Positions 35,022 through 44,795 of a stretch of DNA of 64,000 nt are shown one piece after another. Both the position numbers and the translations under genes were made by a program. Origin of the DNA: DYFC01 sp041658585 (GTDB lineage: Bacteria > Nitrospirota > Thermodesulfovibrionia > Thermodesulfovibrionales > SM23-35); assembly GCA_041658585.1 (NCBI GenBank), contig JBAZZX010000010.1, forward strand, positions 1-64,000, written 5' to 3'. Under the pieces are notes generated by a model that was not told the origin of the DNA, did not search any database, and was given only the letters and a program-made list of their open reading frames with translations. How positions within the stretch are numbered: the first letter of the stretch is position 1; every line of letters begins with the position of its first letter.

Positions 35022-35582
35022 TTATAATGGCAAAAAGAATTGATTATCGGGGGAATATACGAGGTTGCGCATGAGTGCCATTCTGTTCTCGGCGCCGGTC
35101 TTTAAATAAATATTGCTGAGATGGTCTTTTACTGTTTGCTCGGATATTTCAAGCTCTTCTGCAATTTCAGTATTCTTGGAACCATCAATTACTCGTCTGA
35201 GTATGTCGGCCTCCCGCCTCGTTAATCTAAATCGCTGTCTTATCCCGCTCATATCCAGCTTATTAGAAATGGTTTCCTCAAAAATAAGAAGATAAACAAG
35301 TGGGTTTGATTTTTCTTGTATGTATAATCTGAATATCCAGTTACTCGCTGAACCCTCGAGCTTTTTTGTAATATAAATTTCTCCCGGGAATAGTTCACTG
35401 AGTTTTTCTCTTTCAACAGCATCAAACATTCTTTTACTAATGGTTGTTATCTCCTCAGGTAACTCAAACCGATTTAGAAACATCGAGGCTTTTCTGTTAC
35501 GTTCAATGATATCCATTTTATGGTTGAAAATAATTAAGCCTACCGGACATTTATTGATTATAAATTCTATTTCCTCAACCAT
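35022..35582 (-). CDS. PAS-LuxR family transcriptional regulator
   Basis: 186 aa. An N-terminal PAS-like domain (about 1-110: CPVGLIIFNHKMDIIERNRK) is followed by a LuxR/GerE HTH (about 120-180: LTRREADILRRVIDGSKNTE, then IAEELEISEQTVKDHLSNIY). There is no receiver domain. It probably senses a small ligand or redox signal through PAS; target unknown. Monocistronic as far as can be seen. Confidence 0.82.
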   Translation of the reverse strand: MVEEIEFIINKCPVGLIIFNHKMDIIERNRKASMFLNRFELPEEITTISKRMFDAVEREKLSELFPGEIYITKKLEGSASNWIFRLYIQEKSNPLVYLLIFEETISNKLDMSGIRQRFRLTRREADILRRVIDGSKNTEIAEELEISEQTVKDHLSNIYLKTGAENRMALMRNLVYSPDNQFFLPL

Positions 35583-35776
35583 TACAGCTCACCTCTTCAG
35601 TTAGTTATTTGCAGGATGTAATATTTATAATTATATCAAATGTTCATTCTGTTTGCTCTTTCATGCTATGTCCTCAAAAGATTTACTATAACAGCATTTT
35701 GATTAATTGAAGATATTTTGTCAATAATCAAGGGCTGACCCCCTATTGCTCTTTCCAAAGCTCGGCAAGATGCGAC

Positions 35777-37189
<1,413 letters not shown>

Positions 37190-37221
37190 GGGTTAATTAT
37201 ACAGTTAAAAAGCAACCGGTG

Positions 37222-37377
37222 TCAGATTTTCCTGAATGCATCTTCACCTAACTTCATTTCACTTGATTCAGGGATAAGAATCAAGTGCTTCCGGTCAGTT
37301 ACAGGCACTTCTTTGCATGAAGCAAACAACAAAATAACGAATACAAAAAGAATACCCTGTTGCAGTGTTTTAACCAT
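37222..37377 (-). pseudogene. M48-type metalloprotease lipoprotein, N-terminal fragment
   Basis: 51 residues from ATG 37377. A lipoprotein signal peptide with lipobox FAS-C (Cys about 21), then VPVTDRKHLILIPESSEMKL, which resembles the mature start of BepA/LoiP-like M48 proteases (PVTGR.Q..L). The frame stops where the protease domain, including HEXXH, should follow. It overlaps nothing and lies 26 bases after terC. Probably a truncated remnant; a tiny lipoprotein could still be made. Confidence 0.65.
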
Positions 37378-37402
37378 GTTTCTATTATTTGTAATGCCGA
37401 TA

Positions 37403-38140
37403 TTACCGTGACGCATCTAAAGCCTGTCGTTCCCTCCGTCTCCTAGTTCCTGATATGATGTTTAAAGTTTCAACAAATCCGGAAAATCCCATTGCAAAAT
37501 AAATATATGCCTTTGGTATATGGAATTCCATCCCTTCTGCCGTTAAAGTAACTCCTATCATGAGCAGAAAACTTAATGCAAGCATTTTCAGTGACGGATG
37601 ACGGTGAATAAAGTTACTGATTGCAGTTGAAGCTAACAGCATAAGTATCATGGCGATGACTATGGCTGCTATCATGACACCGAGTTTCTGTGCCATACCG
37701 ATTGCTGTAATGACTGAATCAATGGAAAAGACAATATCAAACAGGATGATTTGAGAGATAACAGCTACAAACGTAGCTTTAACCTTTGCATTTATGTGTG
37801 TGTCTTCTTTTTCAAACATCCCATGTATTTCATGAGTACCCTTATATAGTAGGAAAAGACCTCCGGCAATCAAAATAAGGTCACGTACAGAAAAGTTGAT
37901 GTTGAATACTGAAAACAAAGGTATAGTTAAGCTTGCCAGCCACGCAATACTCAGAAGGAATAATATTCTTGTTACAAGGGCTAATCCTATACCGAGTTTA
38001 CGGGCTTTCGGTTGTTGTTCATGAGGTAATTTGTCTGTCAGGAGGGAAATTACCACAATATTATCTATCCCCAGAATAATTTCTAAAGCAGTAAGTGTTA
38101 TCAGACTAAGCCATATCTGAGAATCTGTTATCCATTCCAT
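37403..38140 (-). CDS. terC: TerC-family integral membrane protein (Mn2+ efflux type)
   Basis: 245 aa, about seven helices, with the TerC acidic motifs LEIILGIDNIVVIS in helix 1 and DIVFSIDSVITAIGM in the middle. Members such as Alx export or handle Mn2+. It is in the transcription unit led by a yybP-ykoY manganese riboswitch at 38957-39089, which fits well. A Lys/Arg-rich C terminus ends the protein. Confidence 0.93.
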   Translation of the reverse strand: MEWITDSQIWLSLITLTALEIILGIDNIVVISLLTDKLPHEQQPKARKLGIGLALVTRILFLLSIAWLASLTIPLFSVFNINFSVRDLILIAGGLFLLYKGTHEIHGMFEKEDTHINAKVKATFVAVISQIILFDIVFSIDSVITAIGMAQKLGVMIAAIVIAMILMLLASTAISNFIHRHPSLKMLALSFLLMIGVTLTAEGMEFHIPKAYIYFAMGFSGFVETLNIISGTRRRRERQALDASR

Positions 38141-38172
38141 AGGCTCTCCTCATTTGAGCTGTAAGCTGTATA

Positions 38173-38429
38173 TTAATCAAAGATTTCTTCAAGAAAGGAT
38201 CTCTTCTTGTGCTTGTGTTTATATCCATGTTCATGTCCATGATGTTTTGATTTTTCATCATACGCCACCTTGTGTTCACTCTTTTCGCTATTTTCACCAT
38301 GTTGATAGGAAGTAGACCTCTCGATAATCCCCTATCAAGCCAAACTCCCCTGCATTGTGGACAATAGTCAATCTCGATTCCCTGCCTGTCTGACATCTTT
38401 AACTCAATATTACATACCGGACACTTCAT
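38173..38429 (-). pseudogene. zinc-ribbon (zf-TFIIB) protein with a short frameshifting deletion
   Basis: Opens MKCPVCNIELKMSDRQGIEIDYCPQCRGVWLDRG, that is two CxxC pairs of the zf-TFIIB family (the opening is given here in parts: MKCPVC, then DYCPQCRGVWLDRG). In family members WLDRG is followed by ELDKIIERS. Here ELDKI is missing and the reading frame changes: the next frame reads IIERSTSYQHGENSE and runs to HKHKKRSFLEEIFD, the proper His/Lys-rich end, stopping at 38173. The uncorrected frame runs to 38106. About 13 bases appear lost. Confidence 0.78.
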
Positions 38430-38459
38430 TTTGTTACCTCCTCATAATGTTTTATATCT

Positions 38460-38693
38460 TCACTGTTTTGATACCCACTCTCTCATGTTTGATGCTTTGC
38501 TTTTTACTCTGTCGAGCAATTTCTTTGCCCAGATAAATTCAGTAGCAAGAATTCCCAAGCCAATTGGTATTACAATAAAGGCAGGGCCGGGCAAAACTAT
38601 CATTGCCAGTCCAATCAGCAGCACTGTAAAACCAATTACTGATATAATCAGTTTCTTTGCCTGCTTTATAGTCTTACCTACAAAAGCGTTCAT
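38460..38693 (-). CDS. small membrane protein with PGPGW-like motif
   Basis: 77 aa with two membrane helices around VLPGPAFIVIPIGLGILATE, matching the PGPGW family of small transmembrane proteins of unknown function. Charged ends (KKLLDRVKSK). It keeps its place in the htpX-zinc ribbon-terC unit and seems intact. Confidence 0.75.
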   Translation of the reverse strand: MNAFVGKTIKQAKKLIISVIGFTVLLIGLAMIVLPGPAFIVIPIGLGILATEFIWAKKLLDRVKSKASNMREWVSKQ

Positions 38694-38712
38694 TCGTTAA
38701 CCACTTTTATTT

Positions 38713-38938
38713 TTATGCACCCTGCTTTATTGACTTAAGCCGTTCAATTCTTTCCTCAATAGGTGGATGGGTGCTGATTTAGAACGATTTTGTCGCTAAA
38801 CCAATAGGTGATGAAGTTCATGCCGAAAGCAAAGATGAGGGCTATTGTCATGCCATTCTTGCCCCCTAAAGCTGCTCCAACAAAAACCAGCATCAGGGTT
38901 AATGTTACCATTAAAGCCATTGTTCTCAATCCGTTCAT
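38713..38938 (-). pseudogene. htpX: HtpX membrane metalloprotease, internally deleted
   Basis: The first 54 residues are a typical HtpX start (MNGLRTMALMVTL, then GGKNGMTIALIFAFGMNFIT, YWFSDKIVL). The next bases, in a different frame, encode STHPPIEERIERLKSIKQGA and a stop at 38713, the usual HtpX C terminus. About 210 central residues, including the HEXXH zinc site, are missing. First gene after the manganese riboswitch. Confidence 0.85.
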
Positions 38939-38956
38939 TTTTTACCTCCTTTTTCC

Positions 38957-39089
38957 ATAAAAAAAAACCTTTACCGCAGAAATTTTTCTACGATAAAGGT
39001 CTTGCTTGTTAGTTTTATCTAACCCGTGGTACCGGCCTGCCTCTGGCAGACGTGCTGACGATATCCACTGATTCAGCTACTCCCCTTTA
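38957..39089 (-). ncRNA. yybP-ykoY manganese riboswitch with terminator
   Basis: Minus strand begins AAAGGGGAGTAGCTGAATC, then CGTCAGCACGTCTGCC, CCGGTACCACGGG, and AACAAGCAAGACCTTTATCG, the hallmarks of this Mn2+-binding leader. The last segment forms a terminator stem (39000-38968, ACCTTTA pairing with TAAAGGT) followed by a run of at least nine T. In characterised members Mn2+ stabilises the antiterminated form and turns on efflux genes of the TerC/MntP type; terC is indeed in the unit downstream. Confidence 0.92.
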
Positions 39090-39182
39090 CTAATTAACTT
39101 TATCCAACAGAAAGACATTATGTCAAGTCAATTCATAAATGAATAATTAGACAAGGTACCTGTATCTTATAATATTATAATG

Positions 39183-40112
39183 CTATGGTTTATAAAAGAA
39201 ATATTTCAGGGCAGTTACAATATTATTACCAGTGAACCTCTCCTTCTTTCCTTTGTTGTCTATGATACAGGTGGGTGTTGATTTGATGTTATCTTCAGTG
39301 AGATAACTGCTAAGAACGCCAAAGGTGGATTTGACATCAAATCCTTTCAATCTCATGCCTTTTTGCAGAATAAAGGCTTCTAAACTTTTACTGTCAGCTA
39401 TTTTTTGCTTTGCCGCTTCGAATAAAACAGCTCTTGCACGAAGGGCGTAATTCAACTCTTTTTTCTCATGCAAAATATAGAGGAAATACTTTGCATACAA
39501 AGTGGTCTCTTTATGCAAAGGCGTATCAATAAACGTGATGTTTATGACCCCTTTTTTTACCAAATCACTAATGACAGGTTCTAATTTCGGTTCTAAAGCA
39601 CTACATGGTTTACAGAAATAATCCGTGTATAATCTCACTTTAACAGGACCATCCCCAAAAGACGGCAAGAGTGTATCCGCTGCATATACAGGGGTAGCAG
39701 CGCCTTGAAACAAAACAAGGAAGAAAATGAACCCAAGAAATAGCGCAGCGGTTACAAAGGTCTTTCTGGATCGCTCGAAGTTCAATGCGAACAAAAGAAA
39801 AATAATAACCCCAAAAGACAAACAGTAGGAACAATACACACTGTTCATTACCTGAAATCCAATAAGATATAGCTCAGCCCCAATGCCAAAAGAGAGCAGA
39901 ATGAGAAAGATCACATTCCTTTTCAGGATATTGGAAAGAGCTAACACTCCCATAAACAAAATCCCCAGGTAATTTAGCTTTACACCAAAGATAGAACCCT
40001 GAAGATACGTGCATGATTCCTCACAGATGCTATATAACAAGGCAATAACAATCCCGATAACGGGCAAGCCAATATTTATCCAGTGTTTTTTCCGTAACAC
40101 TATTCTGCGCAT
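39183..40112 (-). CDS. VKOR-thioredoxin fusion, disulfide-forming oxidase
   Basis: 309 aa. Four or five helices form a vitamin K epoxide reductase domain with CEESC (Cys30, Cys34) and the redox pair C94-SY-C97. A periplasmic thioredoxin/DsbA-like domain follows with C167-KP-C170 in YTDYFCKPCS and a cis-Pro-like TPTC. Such fusions reoxidise and introduce disulfides in exported proteins using quinone. It directly follows the ccsA-resB genes on the same strand, so it probably supports cytochrome c maturation and exported Cys proteins. Confidence 0.88.
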   Translation of the reverse strand: MRRIVLRKKHWINIGLPVIGIVIALLYSICEESCTYLQGSIFGVKLNYLGILFMGVLALSNILKRNVIFLILLSFGIGAELYLIGFQVMNSVYCSYCLSFGVIIFLLFALNFERSRKTFVTAALFLGFIFFLVLFQGAATPVYAADTLLPSFGDGPVKVRLYTDYFCKPCSALEPKLEPVISDLVKKGVINITFIDTPLHKETTLYAKYFLYILHEKKELNYALRARAVLFEAAKQKIADSKSLEAFILQKGMRLKGFDVKSTFGVLSSYLTEDNIKSTPTCIIDNKGKKERFTGNNIVTALKYFFYKP

Positions 40113-40162
40113 AATATTTTCTCCCTATACAGATAATATTTTGTAAGATGGCTGGACCTGAC

Positions 40163-41248
40163 TTATTCCATCCCTCCGTAGGCGTGGAGCCCTGAAAGCA
40201 AAAGATTTACACCGAGATAGGTAAATATCACGGCCGTAAAACCTATGACAGCAACAATCGCAACTTTTTTACCCTTCCACCCCCGTATCATTCTTCCATG
40301 GAGATAAAAGGCATAAATAAACCAGGTTATGAGAGACCATGTTTCTTTCGGGTCCCAGCTCCAGTAAACACCCCATGCCTGATCAGCCCAAATGGCGCCG
40401 AAAATAAGTCCGCCAAGGGTAAAAATCGGGAAACCGATAGCAATACTCTTATAGGTAATCTCATCGAGCATATCTGCAGTGACGTTAAATTTTTCAATGA
40501 CCTTTTTCAGGAATAGACCGTACCTCCAGATTATGAATAAGGTGGTCAGCCCAAGAATCCAACTCACTATTTTTACAATAGGAGAAGGATTGAAGAACGA
40601 CGTTTTGAACAAGTAGGTCTGCACAAAGACATCGGGTTTAACCGCAACCTTGAAGGCAAACATATCAATGCCCATGGCAACGAAGACGACTGCAAAAATA
40701 CCGAATGTAACGGTCCAGAATATATACGCCAATTCGTTTCTCTTCTCAGTTTTCGTTATGAGATACATCAGTCCGGTACTAAAGGACACCGAAAAAGCTG
40801 CATAGGCGATAAAACTCATTGTTACATGGGCCAGCAGCCAGTTGCTTTTCAGCGCGGGCACCAGGGGCTCGATCTCCTTGGAGACGCCGGTCAGATCGAT
40901 AAACGCGAGGGCAAGACCTGCAATAGGCGTAATGAAGGCCCCGAACGAGCGGTTCTTGAACTTAAACTCAATAATCAGATATCCCGCAATCAGGCACCAT
41001 ACAAAAAATATGAGCGATTCATAAAGGTTTGTGAGAGGAACTGAACGCATAAATCCCATGCCGCCCAAAACTGAAAATTCGTTCCATCTTAAAATGAACG
41101 CAATGGTTTGTGATACAAAGCCAAAAATAGTTAAGGTTGTAGCTAAAACGCCGACCTGCTGTTTTCTGAAGGCAAGATAGGTAATATAAGTCATCATGGC
41201 CAGAAAGTAAGCCATTGTCGATAATCCGAAGAAAACTGAACTTTCCAT
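40163..41248 (-). CDS. ccsA: cytochrome c biogenesis protein CcsA (CcsB-type, System II)
   Basis: 361 aa, about eight helices. The heme-handling tryptophan-rich loop is AWGVYWSWDPKETWSLITWF, with conserved His residues in nearby helices (LLAHVTMSFIAY, FYLHGRMIRGWKG). With ResB it carries heme across the membrane and ligates it to apocytochromes. It starts directly after the resB stop, so the two form the usual pair. Confidence 0.93.
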   Translation of the reverse strand: MESSVFFGLSTMAYFLAMMTYITYLAFRKQQVGVLATTLTIFGFVSQTIAFILRWNEFSVLGGMGFMRSVPLTNLYESLIFFVWCLIAGYLIIEFKFKNRSFGAFITPIAGLALAFIDLTGVSKEIEPLVPALKSNWLLAHVTMSFIAYAAFSVSFSTGLMYLITKTEKRNELAYIFWTVTFGIFAVVFVAMGIDMFAFKVAVKPDVFVQTYLFKTSFFNPSPIVKIVSWILGLTTLFIIWRYGLFLKKVIEKFNVTADMLDEITYKSIAIGFPIFTLGGLIFGAIWADQAWGVYWSWDPKETWSLITWFIYAFYLHGRMIRGWKGKKVAIVAVIGFTAVIFTYLGVNLLLSGLHAYGGME

Positions 41249-42685
41249 TTATTTTTCCCCTTCCTGCTTTTTATTGAGGATGGAGATACTTCCGTCTATC
41301 TTCCTCTCAAAGGCAGTTCTGTTTTTGTTAGCAGTTGCACCAATAATAACCCTGGTATTATTTTTTTCTTCTACCAGTTTCACCCATATCTTCCGGTGGC
41401 TCAAGAAAAAAGCAATGAAAAGCCCTATGCTCATAGCGATGCATCCAAGATAGACAATCCATACGCCGGGGTCTTTTCTTACCTGAAGTCCGGTATACTC
41501 GACTCCCCAGTAATTATGGAATTCAACCCTGTTGCCGTCGGGAAGCTGCCAGGTCTGTGGGTGTCTTTTTAATATCCATCCCGTGTATTTGTATTTCCCT
41601 GCATCGAAAAAGTCGATGAGAACCGCCGGATTATCCATATGATTTGCATAGGTGGATGCACTCCCATTCTCATCTATCTTGAGGGCCGGACTGAAGTTTA
41701 CTATCTTTCCTGAGACGCTGCTACCCGGAATCTGGAATGTATCTCCGAACCGCAGGTTGATTGTGGAGTTCTGCCCTTTGGCTGGAGCGACATTGAAAAT
41801 GAATATTCCTCTGTTCAGGCCATCCGGTACAAGGCCAAAGCTCGACTGATAAAATGTTATGCCTTCGTAGGTTAAGGGATCATTGACCACTATTGATTTC
41901 CTCAAGACCTCTTTACCGTTTTTGATTATGGTAAGCCAGCTTTTATATTCTTTTGGCATATCTGATGCGCCGTAAAATTCAACATCAAAATTATCGCACC
42001 GTATCTCAAATCCCAAGGGCAACGCCTTATCCTTACCTGAAAAAGCCACATGGGATACATCGCCCTCCGGGAGATTCAGATAACCTTTGAACCCGAAACG
42101 TATCCCGATAACCGCCCCGATAAGTATTATGAGGATGCTCAAATGAGTTATGTATACCCCAAGCCTGCTGTAGTTTCCTTTCTGGGCATATAGCTGATAT
42201 CCATTTTCTTCTTTTATTTCGGCAAAACGGAACCGTGTGCTTTTCAGCGCATCTGTTACGGAATCCTTGACGGTATCAGGTTTCCCTTTAACTATGAACT
42301 CCCGATTCATGGGGAATTTTTTCAAATTGTCTTCCGTCAAAGGACCTAATGGTTCCCTGACCAGTTTCCATATCCTCGGAAGCCTGTCCGCAGAACAGAT
42401 AATAAGGTTAAGCGCAAAGAGGCCCAGCAAGGAAGTGAACCACCATGAATGATACATATCCATAAAGCCAAGCTTGTCGAATATGTTGTACAAGCTGGGT
42501 GCGAGAGATTCGCCAAATAGTTTCGTTAATATTTGAATATTTTTTGCGGGTTCGGCTTTCTGGTCCAGAATGGTGCCTACTATTGATGTAGAGGCAATTA
42601 AAGCGAAAATAACTATTGCCAACTTTACAGAGGCAAAGAACTTCCAGATTCTATCGACAAATGTCATGTTTTTTTCTTGTTCCAT
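41249..42685 (-). CDS. resB: ResB-like cytochrome c biogenesis protein (Ccs1)
   Basis: 478 aa. Three N-terminal helices (WKFFASVKLAIVIFALIAST at the first), a large periplasmic domain (about 205-390) with VNDPLTYEGITFYQSSFG, and a last helix near 400 (IVYLGCIAMSIGLFIAFF). Partner of CcsA in System II. The operon order resB-ccsA-VKOR fusion is consistent with high demand for c-type cytochromes. Confidence 0.92.
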   Translation of the reverse strand: MEQEKNMTFVDRIWKFFASVKLAIVIFALIASTSIVGTILDQKAEPAKNIQILTKLFGESLAPSLYNIFDKLGFMDMYHSWWFTSLLGLFALNLIICSADRLPRIWKLVREPLGPLTEDNLKKFPMNREFIVKGKPDTVKDSVTDALKSTRFRFAEIKEENGYQLYAQKGNYSRLGVYITHLSILIILIGAVIGIRFGFKGYLNLPEGDVSHVAFSGKDKALPLGFEIRCDNFDVEFYGASDMPKEYKSWLTIIKNGKEVLRKSIVVNDPLTYEGITFYQSSFGLVPDGLNRGIFIFNVAPAKGQNSTINLRFGDTFQIPGSSVSGKIVNFSPALKIDENGSASTYANHMDNPAVLIDFFDAGKYKYTGWILKRHPQTWQLPDGNRVEFHNYWGVEYTGLQVRKDPGVWIVYLGCIAMSIGLFIAFFLSHRKIWVKLVEEKNNTRVIIGATANKNRTAFERKIDGSISILNKKQEGEK

Positions 42686-42770
42686 TTCACAATTCCCTTA
42701 AAATGTATTTTCGGATAATACTATCCGACAGAATGCTGATTCATTGCGACCGGGGTTGTAATGATGAGAA

Positions 42771-43163
42771 CTAAGCCCGAGGGGGTTTATTTATAAGAAA
42801 AGAAGGTTCCGGTGAAACTTCAGATATTGGTTGTATGACTGAATAAAGTGCGGAAAAAAAGATTACATGGTTATAGGCAAATACGCTGACGGCGTTATAA
42901 CAGAGAGGGCAAGGGCTTTTACTATCTTGGTTATTATTAGACGAATTCCCCTGCGTGTCAGCACTGCTTATAGTTATACCCGGATTATCCGTATTGGAAA
43001 TATCCACATAGCTGATCTGTTTCCCCTGCAATGAACAACCCTCTGTACAGCCACTACAAGCTATACTGTCAGCTAAGGGAATAATGATATAGGCAAAAAG
43101 CACAAATACTATAAAAGATCTTTTCGCGGTATCAGAAAAATAGTACATGATTATTTTTAACAT
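42771..43163 (-). CDS. Cys-rich exported protein of unknown function
   Basis: 130 aa; I do not recognise the family. A hydrophobic segment at about 16-33 acts as a signal or anchor, followed at once by C36-SG-C39-TEG-C43, a Ser/Asn-rich linker, and C85-PL-C88. A second hydrophobic stretch (about 92-110) follows. Five Cys outside the membrane next to cytochrome c and disulfide genes suggests a redox or metal role, but that is context only. Upstream of resB on the same strand (85 bases). Confidence 0.55.
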   Translation of the reverse strand: MLKIIMYYFSDTAKRSFIVFVLFAYIIIPLADSIACSGCTEGCSLQGKQISYVDISNTDNPGITISSADTQGNSSNNNQDSKSPCPLCYNAVSVFAYNHVIFFSALYSVIQPISEVSPEPSFLINKPPRA

Positions 43164-43375
43164 TTTGTTATAAATAAAGCAATTTAATTAAATAATGTAA
43201 ATTGTTTGTAAGTGCAAAGAGTAAGGATTTCGGTAGTAGCATATCGGTGGAAAAATTTATTGCTTTCATGAAGTAAAAAACTGAGCATAGAAAACCAATT
43301 GACGTTGACTCCTTCTTGATTTTCGCTTGTACTCCACAGAATAAACAGGATGCTAAGTAGTGTGGACTTCTGTGA

Positions 43376-43464
43376 GTATGGATCAATCGCGACAAAGGTA
43401 ATATCTTTGGAGAACAAAAATATGGGGCAATAAATCTTTGCCGAAGCGGCAAACTTTTGGTCCC
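43376..43464. repeat. dispersed repeat family 4, copy 2
   Basis: TATGGATCAATCGCGACAAAGG through ATCTTTGGAGAACAAAAATA to CCGAAGCGGCAAACTTTTGG, close to 26961-27054. Lies just beyond the 3' end of the tRNA gene. Confidence 0.85.
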
Positions 43465-43477
43465 GGTCACAAAAAAT

Positions 43478-43554
43478 TGGTGGCGGCGCAGGGAATCGAA
43501 CCCCGGACACTGCGGATATGAGCCGCATGCTCTAACCGTCTGAGCTACGCCGCC
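43478..43554 (-). tRNA. tRNA-Met (CAT), elongator type
   Basis: Full cloverleaf on the minus strand: acceptor GGCGGCG/CGCCGCC, D arm GCTC-GAGC, anticodon stem TGCGG/CCGCA with loop CTCATAT (anticodon CAT), T arm with TTCGATT, discriminator A and encoded CCA. It lacks the GGG/CCC anticodon stem of initiators. A CAT tRNA could also be the lysidine-modified Ile type, but the body resembles elongator Met. Confidence 0.93.
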
Positions 43555-43660
43555 ATGTAAATAGTAATCAGCTAAAGGTAATCAAAAACCGGAAAACAAC
43601 GAACGCAAATGAATCAGTAATAATCTAAGCTAAATGTAAATTATAACAGAAAATAAAAAC

Positions 43661-44782
43661 CTAATGAAAGAGCTCAAATCTTCGGGTCCGGATATTGATG
43701 AGAATCCCTATCGCGATCAGGTTGGACAAAAGCGCCGTGCCGCCGTAGCTCATGAAGGGCAGGGGGACGCCGACAACGGGCATAACCCCTAACGTCATGC
43801 CGACATTTACAACAAAATAGATGAAGAACATTAAGGTAACGCCGAGGGCAAGCAGCCGCCCGAAATCATCTTTTGCCTTGCGCGCAGTGTCGAGACCCCT
43901 TAGTATCAGGACAAGATAAAGGAAAAGCAGGATGGAGCTTCCGAAAAATCCCCACTCCTCGGCGAAAACGGCGAAAATAAAGTCCGTATGTTTTTCCGGC
44001 AAAAACCTGAAGGGGCCCTGAGTGCCCTGCAAATAACCCTTTCCAAAAAATTTGCCTGATCCGACCGTTATCTTTGATTGGTTCAAATGATAGCCGATCC
44101 CCGTATGGTCGGACCCGGGTTCCATGAATGCAATAAGCCTGCTCTTCTGGTAGTCCTTGAGTCCGCCCCAGAATATGTTCCCAAAGAAGGGGAGCGATAT
44201 CAGGCCGATTGTAATGAATAATATGGCTATTTTTTTCCGGAGACCTTTGGCGATTATCAGGCAGATAAAAATGATCAGGATCATTACGGCGGTACCGAGA
44301 TCGGGCTGTTTCACAAGAAGAACGAAGGGAAAGAAAGTGATGAAGAAAAAAACGCGCATAAATGAAACGGTGTCCAGAGACCCTTTTATCTGGCTAAGAT
44401 ACCGGGCGAGCATAACTATATAGAAAAGTTTAAAAAATTCGGACGGTTGAAATGATATAGGGCCGATGCTGAGCCATCTCTGCGCCCCCATTCCTATCCT
44501 GCCGGCAATAAAGACGGCTATCAGCAGGACAAAGCCGATAATATACATGACGAGAGAATATCTGCTCAGCCAGATGTAATCAAAGCTTACAATAAAAAAA
44601 AGAACTGAAAGACCGAGTATCAGCCAGGTTACCTGTTTCAGATAAAAAGCCGGGTGATCTTCAATCCCGATGGGCCGGGTGGCGCTGTAAATGGTCATAA
44701 TGCCGATTAAAGATATCAATACGGTAACGCCAAGCATTAGCCAGTCAAAGTTATGTATGAGACGGCGGTCTATGTTGAACAT
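43661..44782 (-). CDS. rodA: rod-shape SEDS polymerase RodA
   Basis: Peptidoglycan glycosyltransferase of the elongasome, about 373 aa with ten helices. Motifs: RIGMGAQRWLSIGPISFQPSEFFKL, VKQPDLGTAVM, LPEKHTDFIFAVFAEEWGF, and GVPLPFMSYGGTALLSN (longer stretches given as key parts). The frame is open back to 44875, which would add 31 non-family residues and overlap cysM; ATG 44782 gives the expected start FNIDRRLIHNFDW. Last gene of the mre-mrd series. Confidence 0.94.
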   Translation of the reverse strand: MFNIDRRLIHNFDWLMLGVTVLISLIGIMTIYSATRPIGIEDHPAFYLKQVTWLILGLSVLFFIVSFDYIWLSRYSLVMYIIGFVLLIAVFIAGRIGMGAQRWLSIGPISFQPSEFFKLFYIVMLARYLSQIKGSLDTVSFMRVFFFITFFPFVLLVKQPDLGTAVMILIIFICLIIAKGLRKKIAILFITIGLISLPFFGNIFWGGLKDYQKSRLIAFMEPGSDHTGIGYHLNQSKITVGSGKFFGKGYLQGTQGPFRFLPEKHTDFIFAVFAEEWGFFGSSILLFLYLVLILRGLDTARKAKDDFGRLLALGVTLMFFIYFVVNVGMTLGVMPVVGVPLPFMSYGGTALLSNLIAIGILINIRTRRFELFH

Positions 44783-44795
44783 AAAATGAAAGGGT

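Noticed and set aside
38106..38172. Extended C terminus of the zinc-ribbon frame
   Set aside because: It is the out-of-frame continuation; the family-like end is in the neighbouring frame and stops at 38173.
43168..43470. Minus-strand frames at 43168-43470 and 26819-27037 sharing CSPKILP and SRLIHT
   Set aside because: The similarity comes from repeat family 4 DNA, not from a conserved protein; flanks diverge at once.
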